A DNA stretch of 64,000 nt, taken from assembly GCF_020524285.1 (NCBI RefSeq), contig NZ_JAIVKX010000008.1, positions 1 through 64,000 on the forward strand, in the 5' to 3' direction. The position numbers and the translations under genes are program-made. Shown piece after piece: positions 1-8,152 of this stretch. The stretch comes from Alloyangia pacifica. Its GTDB lineage: Bacteria > Pseudomonadota > Alphaproteobacteria > Rhodobacterales > Rhodobacteraceae. Position 1 is the stretch's first letter. Each line of letters begins with the position of its first letter. The notes below the pieces were generated by a model. It ran no database searches and was not told the DNA's origin. It saw nothing but the letters and a program-made list of their open reading frames with translations.

Positions 1-591
1 AAGCGTTGATATGCTAGGCTTGATCCATCGAAATGAACCAGTGCCGCCCGCATATCTCTTCAGATATCTGCGATGTCAAAGAGCGTGAGAGACAAAACCA
101 GACCAGTGCGCCCTAACTTCCGGCGCGCCCGCCTGCCCGTCTCTCGAATTCCTGTCCGCCTCGTCTGCGCCAGCCCCGCGTTTCCGCTCGCCGCCGCCCC
201 GTCTGGCGTCCCGCTCAGCGCCTCAGCGCCGCCGGTGAGGGGCCTTTTACGGATACCCCCCGGGGCCTGCAAGCGGATTTTTCCGGGGAAGCCGAAGTTT
301 TTTGGAATTTCCTCGAAATGCGGGCAATTTCAATAGGTTGATTAGCATATTTTCTGCGCACCCCCGCAGATCGGCGGGCTTTCCGCAGGGTCCACTTGAG
401 CGGCCAAAACCCACATCTTGCGGCGCCCACAGGGTTATCCACAAAGCCATCCACCCAGAGCCCGGCAGACACCCGAGTCACGGGCCGAAACGGACGAGTC
501 GCAGCAGACTCGGAGAGCCATCCAACATGAGCAGCAGAGGCGCATGGTCCGGCCTGCGGGGCTGCTGCGCCCCCGGATCGAACCCGGATCG
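1..591. other. Intergenic, no gene recognised
   Basis: I see no convincing coding region here: the open frames have no recognisable domain and mostly mirror each other on opposite strands. The stretch includes a short inverted repeat (ATATCT-CTTC-AGATAT, about 52-67), an AT-richer patch near 290-350, and one perfect DnaA-box-like TTATCCACA at 435-443, which alone is not evidence for an origin. Confidence 0.5.
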
Positions 592-620
592 AAAAAGGGC
601 GGCCGCTTGCACGACCGCCC
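592..620 (-). terminator. Intrinsic terminator of the GntR/FCD regulator gene
   Basis: Read on the minus strand, GGGCGG (615-620) pairs with CCGCCC (597-602) and is followed by a run of five T (592-596). It lies 24 bases after the stop codon of the regulator gene, so it most likely ends that transcript. Confidence 0.7.
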
Positions 621-643
621 TGACACATTCGGAGCTTTCCGGC

Positions 644-1327
644 CTACCCCCCTGCCCTCTCGGCCTCGGCGTTTTCCGCCTCGATGGCCGCGGAGATGTC
701 CTCGGCGAGGTTGGCCAGGTGCTGGTCGAGCGCCGCGTCGACCGCTTTCGGATCGCGGGCACGCAGGGCCTCCATGATCGCACCGTGGTGCGAGACCACC
801 CGTTCGCGGTTGCGGCGCATGGTGGCCGAGAGGAACCGCGCCCGCCACAGCCGGGCGAGATAGGCGTGGTGGGTCTCGGCCAGGGCCGCATTGTGGGCGG
901 ACTCGGCGATCAGCCGGTGAAAGGCCATGTCCATCTCGAAGAGATCGAGCGCATCGACGTGGTCATAGGCCTCGGCGATCTTCTCGTTGAGCTCGGCGAG
1001 GCGCGACAGGTCCTCCTCGGTGGCCCGTTCGCAGGCAATCTGCGCCGAGAGCTTTTCCAGCGCCAGCAGCACCACGACCTGGTCGTGCACCTCCTTGACG
1101 GTGGGCCGCGCGACGATCGGGCTGCGCGACGGGCGCAGCACAACCAGCCCTTCCTGCGCGAGGATGCGGATCGCCTCGCGCATCGGCGTGCGGCTCACCC
1201 CCAGATCGGCGGCATTGTCGCGCTCCTTGATCGCGGTGTCCGGCGGCAGCTTGCCACGCAGGATATCGCGGCGCAGCTGCGCGGCGATCTGCTCGGCCAA
1301 GGTGCTCTCGGCAGGGCTTTCGGACAT
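644..1327 (-). CDS. GntR family transcriptional regulator, FadR-type FCD domain
   Basis: A 227-residue one-domain-pair regulator. The N-terminal winged helix-turn-helix (about residues 8-75) carries the typical LGVSRTPMREAIRILAQEGLV recognition region (key residues VSRTPMREA). The C-terminal all-helical FCD domain (about 80-215) has the D-x3-H, H and H residues (DMAFHRLI, HHGAIM, QHL) that in this family often coordinate a metal near the ligand pocket. FCD regulators usually bind sugar acids or other carboxylates and release DNA on binding. The gene diverges from a TRAP transporter operon, and two copies of the palindrome TGGTATACCA sit in the shared intergenic region. I infer that it represses itself, the TRAP operon, and the other operons in this window that carry the same palindrome. 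Ligand not determinable from sequence; hexuronate or aldonate is likely. Confidence 0.9.
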   Translation of the reverse strand: MSESPAESTLAEQIAAQLRRDILRGKLPPDTAIKERDNAADLGVSRTPMREAIRILAQEGLVVLRPSRSPIVARPTVKEVHDQVVVLLALEKLSAQIACERATEEDLSRLAELNEKIAEAYDHVDALDLFEMDMAFHRLIAESAHNAALAETHHAYLARLWRARFLSATMRRNRERVVSHHGAIMEALRARDPKAVDAALDQHLANLAEDISAAIEAENAEAERAGG

Positions 1328-1459
1328 GTCTGGCCTCTCAGTCTCGGCCGCATCGGCGGGCTTGCCCGCCGCGGCGCATCTCTAGTGCTCCGCGGCGCGG
1401 AGCGGTCCGGCGTATAGACCGAGGTCCCCCCTGAGGGGAAGGAGACCGCCGATTTCTGA

Positions 1460-1473
1460 TTTGGTATACCAAA
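1460..1473. promoter_or_regulatory. GntR/FCD operator, copy 1 (TTTGGTATACCAAA)
   Basis: Perfect 14-bp palindrome in the divergent region between the FCD regulator and dctP. The core TGGTATACCA recurs at 1519-1528, 15114-15123, 19671-19680 and 31128-31137. The GT-AC half-site spacing fits the general GntR-family operator pattern. Its assignment to the adjacent regulator is inference. Confidence 0.75.
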
Positions 1474-1516
1474 AATTGTTGATTGTCGACCCCACCCTGA
1501 GGTAGCCTCGATTCCA

Positions 1517-1530
1517 GATGGTATACCATC
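1517..1530. promoter_or_regulatory. GntR/FCD operator, copy 2 (GATGGTATACCATC)
   Basis: Second perfect 14-bp palindrome with the same TGGTATACCA core, centred 57 bp from copy 1 and about 59 bp before the dctP start codon. Two sites roughly 5.4 helical turns apart could allow cooperative binding, or could serve the two divergent promoters separately. Confidence 0.75.
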
Positions 1531-1588
1531 CGGCGCTGTGAGGGAGCGCCGCAACCGGGGGAAAACCCCAAACTTCTGGGAGGAAGAC

Positions 1589-2608
1589 ATGAAAATTAAG
1601 ACCCTGCTGAAGGCTGCAACCGCGGCCACGGTCCTTGCTGGCCCGGCGCTGGCTCAGGACGTGACCCTGCGCATCCAGACGCATTACAACCCCGAGCAGA
1701 CCTCGGGCAAACTCGCGGCGGAGTTCGTCGAGGACGTGGAGACGATGTCCGGCGGCGCCATCGACATCGAGATGTTCTACGCCTCCTCCGTGGTGGCCAC
1801 CGTCGAGACCTTCGACGCGGCGGCCAATGGCATTCTCGACTGCGACATGACCGGCGGTGCTTACCAGACCGGCAAGAACGCCGGCTTCCAGTTCGTCGGC
1901 GACATCATGGGCGGCTACGACACCCCCTACCAGCAGCTGTCGTGGCTCTATTACGGCGGCGGGCTCGAGCAGGCGCAGGAGCTCTACAACGAGTTCGGCA
2001 TGCAGCTCATCGGCTGGTGGGTCTACGGCCAGGAATCGCTGGTCTCCTCGACCCCGATCGCCGGCCCCGACGACCTGAAGGATTGGAAATTCCGCTCGCC
2101 CCCGGGCATGGAGACCGAGATCTTCGCAAACCTCGGCGCCTCGCCGATCGTGATGGACTTCACCGAGGTCTTCACCGCGATGGAAACCGGCATCATCGAG
2201 GGCACCGACTACTCGGGCCTCGCCAACGACGAATCCATCGGCCTGTTCGACCTGGCCAAGCACGCCACCTACCCCGGCTTCCACTCGATGCCGTCGGACC
2301 ACCTGGCGTGCAACAAGATGGTCTGGGACGGCCTGTCGGACCAGAACAAGCGCATCATCGAGACCGCCATGGAAAAGCTGGCGCTGCGCTCGGCTCTCTA
2401 CTTCGAGAAGGCCAACAACGAGGCGGCCGCCCGCCTGACCGAGGCCGGCGTCACGCTGCATGACTGGTCCGTCGAGGACCGTGCCGCCTTCCGCTCCGCC
2501 GCCCAGGCCGCCTGGGATGTCTGGGCCGAGAAGTCGCCGGAAGCCAAGGCCCTCGTCGAGAGCCACAAGGCGTACCTCGGCCAGCTCGGCCTGATCTCGA
2601 CAGAGTAA
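1589..2608 (+). CDS. dctP: TRAP transporter substrate-binding protein (DctP family)
   Basis: A 339-residue periplasmic receptor that delivers a carboxylate substrate to the membrane subunits encoded next. Residues 1-22 form a Sec signal peptide (KIKTLLKAA, hydrophobic core, AxA cleavage before QDVTLRIQ). The conserved arginine that binds the substrate carboxylate is probably Arg169 in KFRSPPG. I chose the ATG at 1589, preceded by GGGAGGAAG, rather than the upstream in-frame ATG, because it starts directly at the signal peptide. It is the first gene of the dctP-dctQ-dctM-uxaA cluster, under two TGGTATACCA operators. The UxaA neighbour suggests an aldonate, hexuronate or aldarate substrate; the sequence does not fix which. 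Confidence 0.93.
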   Translation: MKIKTLLKAATAATVLAGPALAQDVTLRIQTHYNPEQTSGKLAAEFVEDVETMSGGAIDIEMFYASSVVATVETFDAAANGILDCDMTGGAYQTGKNAGFQFVGDIMGGYDTPYQQLSWLYYGGGLEQAQELYNEFGMQLIGWWVYGQESLVSSTPIAGPDDLKDWKFRSPPGMETEIFANLGASPIVMDFTEVFTAMETGIIEGTDYSGLANDESIGLFDLAKHATYPGFHSMPSDHLACNKMVWDGLSDQNKRIIETAMEKLALRSALYFEKANNEAAARLTEAGVTLHDWSVEDRAAFRSAAQAAWDVWAEKSPEAKALVESHKAYLGQLGLISTE

Positions 2609-2708
2609 GGCACGCGCAGCTGACCTGAAAAGGCCATGCGGCGGGCCCGCCCCCGGGTCCGCCGCTCCTTTCTCAAGAACCCTGTGACTCCTCCGAAAGG
2701 GTTAACCC

Positions 2709-3515
2709 ATGTCCCATGAAAGCCTCTGGCTGGGCGCGCTGCGCGGACCGGTCCGGCTGCTTGCCCTGATCAGCTCCGGGCTGGCGCTGGCCGTCTTTGC
2801 CTGGCTGATCCTAAGCCAGTTCATCTCCGCCGAGCCGATCGGCATGTACGAAATGCTCCGACCCGAGGGCCGACCGGTTGTGTCGGTGATGCTCTGGTCG
2901 CTGCTTGCCGCGCTGGTCTTCGGCTCGGTCTACCTGTCCGACCGCCGCGGCTCGATCGAAATCGAACCCACCGGCCCGCTCGACATCCTGTCGCTGGTGC
3001 TCTCGCGCCTGTCGATGATCGGCATCATCGCCGTCGTGCTGGTGATGTTCTACGAGGTCGTCGCCCGCTACGTCTTCGAGAAGCCCACGCTCTGGGCCAA
3101 CGAGCTGTCGCTGTGGATCGCGTCCTTCGTGTTCCTGCTGGCCGGGCTCTACTCGATGCAGCAGCGCAGCCACATCCGCATCTACATCATCTACGACATG
3201 ATGCCGCGCTGGATGCAGAAGCTGGCCGACGTCATCTCGGTCTCGCTGATCTGGGCCTTCTTCTTCTGCCTGCTCTGGGGTGGCTACAACGAGGCCATGC
3301 AGAAGCTCGGCCGGATGGAAACCTTCGGCACCGCCTGGGATCCGCCCCTGCCGGCGACGCTCAAGATCGGGCTCATCATCATCATCGGCCTCGTGGCCCT
3401 GCAGGCGCTGTCCAACCTCATCGCCGACTGGAACAAGGCCCCCGAACACCATTCGCCCGCGGACGAGATCGACGAAGTCGAGATCGAGAACATCCGTCGC
3501 ACCCTGGAGGACTGA
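2709..3515 (+). CDS. dctQ: TRAP transporter small permease (DctQ family, extended)
   Basis: Small membrane subunit of the tripartite carboxylate transporter, 268 residues. The canonical four-helix DctQ core occupies about residues 95-250 (FYEVVARYVFEKPTLWANELSLW is the conserved region; key residues ARY, W-ANE). About 90 extra N-terminal residues hold two additional predicted membrane segments (near 10-40 and 58-78), making the protein larger than the usual 160-200 residues. It ends with an acidic cytoplasmic tail. It starts 100 bases after dctP, and the next gene follows after 5 bases, so dctQ and dctM are surely co-transcribed. Confidence 0.9.
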   Translation: MSHESLWLGALRGPVRLLALISSGLALAVFAWLILSQFISAEPIGMYEMLRPEGRPVVSVMLWSLLAALVFGSVYLSDRRGSIEIEPTGPLDILSLVLSRLSMIGIIAVVLVMFYEVVARYVFEKPTLWANELSLWIASFVFLLAGLYSMQQRSHIRIYIIYDMMPRWMQKLADVISVSLIWAFFFCLLWGGYNEAMQKLGRMETFGTAWDPPLPATLKIGLIIIIGLVALQALSNLIADWNKAPEHHSPADEIDEVEIENIRRTLED

Positions 3516-3520
3516 CTTAC

Positions 3521-5116
3521 ATGGTGGATATCGGCACAATCAGCCTGATCCTGCTGCTGGCGATGTTCGCATTGCTGGCGATCGGGATGCCACTGGGCTT
3601 CGCCTCCGCCTTCCTGGCCGTCGCGACCCTGGTGATGAAATTCGGCCCCGACCTGCTGTTCGGGCGCTTTGGCATGGGGCCCTTCGCGGTGCTTGGCCAG
3701 GCGGTCTACCGGCAGATGGTGAACTACGTACTCATATCGGTACCATTGTTCATCTTCATGGCCTCGCTATTGGAACGCTCCGGCATCGCGCGGGACATGT
3801 ACAGCTCGCTCAACGTGTGGCTGTCGCGGACCCGTGGCGGCATCGCCTTCGTGACCTCGATCATGGCCGTCATCATGGCCGCCATGTCGGGCATCATCGG
3901 CGGCGAGGTCGTGCTGCTGGGCCTCATCGCCCTGCCGCAGATGCTGCGGCTCGGCTACAACCAGAACCTCGCCATCGGCACGATCTGCGCCTCCGGCTCG
4001 CTCGGCACGATGATCCCGCCGTCGATCGTCCTGATCTTCTACGGGCTGGTCACCGAGACCTCGATCAAGGCGCTGTTCACCGCGTCCTTCCTGCCGGGCT
4101 TCATGCTGGCGTCCTTCTTCATGATCTACATCTTCATCCGCACCCGGATGAACCCCGACGAGGCCCCCCTGCCCCCGGCAGATCCGGACGCCCCGGCGGG
4201 CGGCGAGAAGGCCCTCATGTTCCTCGGCTTCCTGTCGCGCTTCGGCATGTGGATCGTGGCGGCGCTCACCCTGCGCGCGCTGTTCTTCACCGTCACCGGC
4301 GCCAACGTGGTGACCGAGGGCGTGGACCCGATTCCGCTCGGCATGGTCTCGGACATCCCCTGGCTGGTCGGCGCGCTGGTGATTTTCGCCATCGTGGTCT
4401 TCTTCGTGGTCGGCCGCGAGCGCACCGCCGTCGGTTGGGAGATGGGCAAGGGCCTGATCGCCCCGACCGTGGTGATCGGCGTCGTCCTGGGCTCGATCTA
4501 CGGCGGCATCACCGGCATCACCGAGGCCGCGGGCATGGGCGTCGTGGCGGTCTTCGTCATCGGCCTCATTCGCCGCGAGATGAGCTTCGAGGTGGTCTGG
4601 GACGCGGTCATGCGCACGCTCAAGTCCACCGGCACGATCATCTGGGTGACCATCGGCGCGGCAGCGCTCGCGGCGGCCTACACGTTGGCGGGCGGCCCGA
4701 CCTACGTGGCCAACATGATCGTCGGCTCGGACCTGCCCACCATGGGGATCATCCTGGTGATGATGTTCATCTTCCTGATCATGGGGATGTTCATGGACTG
4801 GGTCGGCATCGTGCTGCTGATCATGCCGGTGTTCCTGCCGATCGTGCTGCGCCTGCCGCCCGAGGAAATCGGCTGGCTCGGTCATGTCGACAGCAACTAT
4901 GTCGCCATCTGGTTCGGCGTGGTCTTCTGCATGAACATGCAGGTGAGCTTCCTCTCGCCGCCCTTCGGTCCCGCGGCCTTCTACCTGAAGTCCGTCGCCC
5001 CGGCGCATATCTCGCTGACCGACATCTTCCGCGGCTTCCTGCCCTTCATCGGGCTGCAGCTCCTCGCCCTCGGGGTGCTACTGGCCTGGCCGCCGATCGT
5101 CACGCTGTTCCTGTAA
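3521..5116 (+). CDS. dctM: TRAP transporter large permease (DctM family)
   Basis: Large transport subunit, 531 residues, using the sodium gradient to import the substrate presented by DctP. Family landmarks include GMPLGFASAFLAVA near the start, SGIIGGEVVLLGLIALP, GSLGTMIPPSIVLIFYG and MFMDWVGIVLLIMPVFLPI. It is about 100 residues longer than standard DctM because of an insert around residues 210-310 with a proline-rich loop (PLPPADPDAP) and extra hydrophobic segments. I chose the ATG at 3521 because it lies 5 bases after the dctQ stop and gives the expected N-terminus; the long upstream extension of this frame overlaps dctQ and is not real. A strong hairpin follows the stop codon. Confidence 0.92.
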   Translation: MVDIGTISLILLLAMFALLAIGMPLGFASAFLAVATLVMKFGPDLLFGRFGMGPFAVLGQAVYRQMVNYVLISVPLFIFMASLLERSGIARDMYSSLNVWLSRTRGGIAFVTSIMAVIMAAMSGIIGGEVVLLGLIALPQMLRLGYNQNLAIGTICASGSLGTMIPPSIVLIFYGLVTETSIKALFTASFLPGFMLASFFMIYIFIRTRMNPDEAPLPPADPDAPAGGEKALMFLGFLSRFGMWIVAALTLRALFFTVTGANVVTEGVDPIPLGMVSDIPWLVGALVIFAIVVFFVVGRERTAVGWEMGKGLIAPTVVIGVVLGSIYGGITGITEAAGMGVVAVFVIGLIRREMSFEVVWDAVMRTLKSTGTIIWVTIGAAALAAAYTLAGGPTYVANMIVGSDLPTMGIILVMMFIFLIMGMFMDWVGIVLLIMPVFLPIVLRLPPEEIGWLGHVDSNYVAIWFGVVFCMNMQVSFLSPPFGPAAFYLKSVAPAHISLTDIFRGFLPFIGLQLLALGVLLAWPPIVTLFL

Positions 5117-5126
5117 CGCGATCCAG

Positions 5127-5150
5127 AGGGGGCGGCGCGCGCCGCCCCCT
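5127..5150. terminator. 24-bp perfect palindrome after dctM
   Basis: The left arm AGGGGGCGGCGC (5127-5138) is followed directly by its exact complement (5139-5150), with no T-run after it. It may be a weak terminator, a 3'-end stabiliser of the TRAP transcript, or a simple processing hairpin before the uxaA gene. Confidence 0.5.
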
Positions 5151-5275
5151 CGCTTGACCCTCCCGCGCGGAGGGCAGAGAGTTTCCCCACCGATCCCCGC
5201 CCGAGCGCCGCTGGCCCCTGCGCGCCGCGCCTCAGCCGGAGACCTCCCCAGCCGCTCCATGGAGCTTCCGCCAAG

Positions 5276-6766
5276 ATGAAAACCGTCCGCCTCTCCGAAC
5301 ATGACAACGTCGTCACCGCAGTCGTCCCGCTGGAAGTGGGCGACGAGGGCGCGACCACGCTGATCCCGCGCGGCCACAAGATGGCCGTCACCGACATCGC
5401 CAAGGGCACGCCGGTGCGCAAATACGCCCAGATCATCGGCTACGCCGCCGAGGACATCCCGGCGGGCGCGCATATTCACACCCACAACCTCGAGTTCCGC
5501 AACGTCGAGGCCGACTACGAGTTCGGCACCAACCTGCGCCCGGTGCCCCCCGCCGAGACCCAGGACACGTTCATGGGCTACCGCCGCTCGACCGGCCGCG
5601 TCGGCACCCGCAACTACCTCGCGATCCTGACCTCGGTGAACTGCTCGGCCACCGCCGCGCGGATGATCGCCCAGCACTTCACCCCCGAGAAGCTCGCCGA
5701 CTACCCGAACGTCGACGGCGTCGTTGCCTTCGTGCATGGCACCGGCTGCGCCATGGGCGGTGACGGCACCGGCTTCGAGTTCCTGCAGCGGGTGCTCTGG
5801 GGCTATGCGCGCAATCCCAATATCGGCGGCGTGCTGATGGCAGGTCTCGGCTGCGAGGTGATGCAGATCGACTGGCTGATCCAGGCCTACGGGCTCGAGC
5901 CCGGCCCGCTCTTCCAAAAGATGAACATCCAGGACGAGGGCGGGCTGCGCAAGACCGTCGAGCACGGCATCGCGCAGGTCGAAAAGATGCTGCCCGAGGT
6001 CAACAAGGCCACCCGCACGGAATGCCCCGCCTCGGAGCTGATGGTCGCCCTGCAATGCGGCGGGTCGGATGCCTGGTCCGGGATCACCGCCAACCCCGCC
6101 GTCGGCTACGCCTGCGACCTGCTGGTCGCCCAGGGCGGGACCGGCGTGCTAGCCGAGACCCCCGAGATCTACGGCGCCGAGCACCTGCTCACCGCCCGCG
6201 CCGCCACGCCCGAGATCGGCAACAAACTCATCGACCTGATCCACTGGTGGGAGGATTACACCGAGCGCAACCGCGGCTCGATGGACAACAACCCCTCGCC
6301 CGGCAACAAGAAGGGCGGGCTGACCACCATCCTCGAGAAATCGCTCGGCGCGGCGGCCAAGGGCGGCACCACGCCGCTCAACGGCGTCTACAAGTACGCC
6401 GAGCAGGTCACCGCCAAGGGCTTCACCTTCATGGACAGCCCCGGCTACGACCCGGCCTCGGTCACCGGCCAGATCGCCTCGGGCTGCAACCTCGTGTGCT
6501 TCACCACCGGGCGCGGCTCCGCCTTCGGCGCCAAGCCTTCGCCGTCGATGAAGGTCGCCTCGAACAACGAGCTCTACCAGCGCCAGACCGAGGACATGGA
6601 CGTCAACGCCGGGCGCATCCTCACCGAGGGCGCGACGGTCGAGGAGGTCGGCCGCGAGATCTACCAGATGTGGCTGCGCATGGCCTCGGGCGAGCAGAGC
6701 AAATCCGAGGCGCTGGGGCTGGGCGACTACGAGTTCGTCCCCTGGCAGGTCGGCGCGGTGATGTGA
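5276..6766 (+). CDS. uxaA: UxaA family sugar-acid dehydratase (altronate dehydratase-like)
   Basis: A 496-residue full-length UxaA-type enzyme, combining an N-terminal SAF domain (about 1-95, with GHKMAVTDIAKG and HTHNLEF) and the C-terminal catalytic domain. Family landmarks are CGGSDAWSGITANPAVG, ENPSPGN-like NNPSPGNKKGG and TTGRGSAFG. These iron-dependent enzymes dehydrate altronate to 2-keto-3-deoxygluconate; relatives act on galactarate. Length matches E. coli UxaA (495). It lies 159 bases after dctM on the same strand, so the imported acid is probably its substrate. No uxaB/uxaC partner is present in the window, and the KdgK encoded at 24177-25082 could take the product. Exact substrate remains inference. 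Confidence 0.85.
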   Translation: MKTVRLSEHDNVVTAVVPLEVGDEGATTLIPRGHKMAVTDIAKGTPVRKYAQIIGYAAEDIPAGAHIHTHNLEFRNVEADYEFGTNLRPVPPAETQDTFMGYRRSTGRVGTRNYLAILTSVNCSATAARMIAQHFTPEKLADYPNVDGVVAFVHGTGCAMGGDGTGFEFLQRVLWGYARNPNIGGVLMAGLGCEVMQIDWLIQAYGLEPGPLFQKMNIQDEGGLRKTVEHGIAQVEKMLPEVNKATRTECPASELMVALQCGGSDAWSGITANPAVGYACDLLVAQGGTGVLAETPEIYGAEHLLTARAATPEIGNKLIDLIHWWEDYTERNRGSMDNNPSPGNKKGGLTTILEKSLGAAAKGGTTPLNGVYKYAEQVTAKGFTFMDSPGYDPASVTGQIASGCNLVCFTTGRGSAFGAKPSPSMKVASNNELYQRQTEDMDVNAGRILTEGATVEEVGREIYQMWLRMASGEQSKSEALGLGDYEFVPWQVGAVM

Positions 6767-7028
6767 CCCCCGGGCGCGCCATCCGAAGCGAGAAGGCACG
6801 CGATGTAGGCCCGGCCCTTCCGGGCTCGCTCGGCCCCCTCTCCGCCGCCATGCATGTGCCGCGCCGCCGGGCGTTCAAACCCGCAGGCCCGGCTGTGCAT
6901 GCAATTCGGCGGGCACTGCCTTGCGCTGCGGCAGCGCTGCGCTCATGGTGCCGCAAATGATCGACCCCTCTGCAAGCATCTGAAAGGCCCAGATTATGTC
7001 CCTCTTTCCGGCGCGGGCGCGCTGAGCC
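6767..7028. other. Intergenic, no gene recognised
   Basis: 262 bases between uxaA and the DMT exporter. A short inverted repeat (GGCCCTTCCGGGCTCG region near 6813) could be part of a terminator. No small gene or operator is apparent. Confidence 0.4.
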
Positions 7029-7937
7029 ATGGTGATTGCTCCCCGCGAAGACCGCACCGGTTTCGGCCTGATGCTGATGGCGCTGGCCGTCATCGGCTTC
7101 ACCTGCATCGACACCTCGGCCAAATGGCTGCTGCAGCACGGCCAGCCCGCGCTGCAAGTGGTCTGGTGCCGCTATGCCGGGCATCTGGTGCTGGTGCTGC
7201 TGACCTTCCTGCCGCGCGAGGGGCGCGCGCTGTTCCGCACCGAACACCCGTGGAAGCAGACCCTGCGCGCCGCGGGGCTCTTCGGCAGCACCATGCTCAA
7301 CTTTCTCGCCCTCGCCTACCTGCCGATCACCGTGACCACGACCATCATGTTCGCCGGGCCGATCCTGGTGACGCTGCTGGCGATCCCCTTGCTGGGCGAA
7401 AAGGTCGGGCCGCACCGCATCGGCGCGGTCTGCGTCGGCTTCCTCGGCGTGCTGGTGGTGATGCAGCCCTGGGGCGCCGAGTTCCACCCGGCGATGCTGC
7501 TGTCGGTTGGCGCGCTGAGCTGCGCGGCGGTCTATTTCATCCTGACCCGCCAGCTCGCGGGCAAGGAAAGCAATGCCACTTCGCAGGTCTGGGGCGGCGC
7601 CCTGCCGACGCTGCTGCTCGCGCCCTTCGTGCTGCCGGACTGGCAGGCCCCGGAAAGCGCGGGCACCGGCGTGATGCTTGCGGTCATCGGGATCTTCGGG
7701 GCGGTGGCGCACATGATGGCGACGGCGGCACACCGCTACGCCGATGCCTCGGTGCTCGCGCCCATGGTCTACCTGCAGCTGATGAGCGCGGCGGCGGCGG
7801 GGCTGCTGATCTTTGGCACCTGGCCGACGGCCTGGACGCTGGTCGGCGCGATGATCATCATCGGCGCAGGGCTCTACATCTGGCACCGCGAACGCAAACG
7901 CGGGGTGCCCCACTCGAAGATCCCGCCGCGGCTCTGA
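7029..7937 (+). CDS. EamA/DMT family transporter
   Basis: A 302-residue integral membrane protein with about ten hydrophobic segments and two EamA repeats (about residues 8-140 and 155-285). FGLMLMALAVIGFTCIDTSAKW is the typical first helix region. Members export metabolites such as amino acids or drugs; substrate unknown. It stands alone, and a 9-bp stem (7954-7978) follows the stop. The start at 7029 is the first ATG before the hydrophobic segment. Confidence 0.85.
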   Translation: MVIAPREDRTGFGLMLMALAVIGFTCIDTSAKWLLQHGQPALQVVWCRYAGHLVLVLLTFLPREGRALFRTEHPWKQTLRAAGLFGSTMLNFLALAYLPITVTTTIMFAGPILVTLLAIPLLGEKVGPHRIGAVCVGFLGVLVVMQPWGAEFHPAMLLSVGALSCAAVYFILTRQLAGKESNATSQVWGGALPTLLLAPFVLPDWQAPESAGTGVMLAVIGIFGAVAHMMATAAHRYADASVLAPMVYLQLMSAAAAGLLIFGTWPTAWTLVGAMIIIGAGLYIWHRERKRGVPHSKIPPRL

Positions 7938-7953
7938 CCGCGGCCTCCCGCGC

Positions 7954-7978
7954 GCCTGCGCCACCGGAAGGCGCAGGC
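7954..7978 (+). terminator. Hairpin after the DMT exporter gene
   Basis: GCCTGCGCC (7954-7962) pairs perfectly with GGCGCAGGC (7970-7978) across a 7-base loop, followed by a weak pyrimidine stretch (ATTTCCTCCTT). Plausible terminator. Confidence 0.55.
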
Positions 7979-8152
7979 ACATTTCCTCCTTGCGGCAGTG
8001 GGGCTTACCACCGGGATATCTGAGCACATGCAGGCTGCGCGGCGCCCCTGGCGGCGCACGGCTTGCATCGCGCCGCGATTCCCGCCATGTTCTGAACAAG
8101 TGTTCATTTCCGGGGTTGGGAGGCCCCGGTGCCATCGGGAAAGGGAGGCCCC

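Noticed and set aside
435-443. Perfect DnaA box TTATCCACA, and another TGTGGATAA at 44862-44870
   Set aside because: Single boxes without clusters, AT-rich unwinding region or origin-linked genes are not evidence of an origin.
565-596. T-arm-like GGGTTCGATCC on the minus strand near the regulator terminator
   Set aside because: The flanking stem does not pair as a five-base T-stem and no other tRNA arms are present.
302-1417. Long plus-strand open frame at the left edge
   Set aside because: It is antisense to the FCD regulator and has no domain; high GC content opens frames opposite real genes.
3811-5008. Long minus-strand His/Asp/Arg-rich frames opposite dctM
   Set aside because: They mirror a hydrophobic membrane-protein gene, a known artefact at high GC; no start or domain support.
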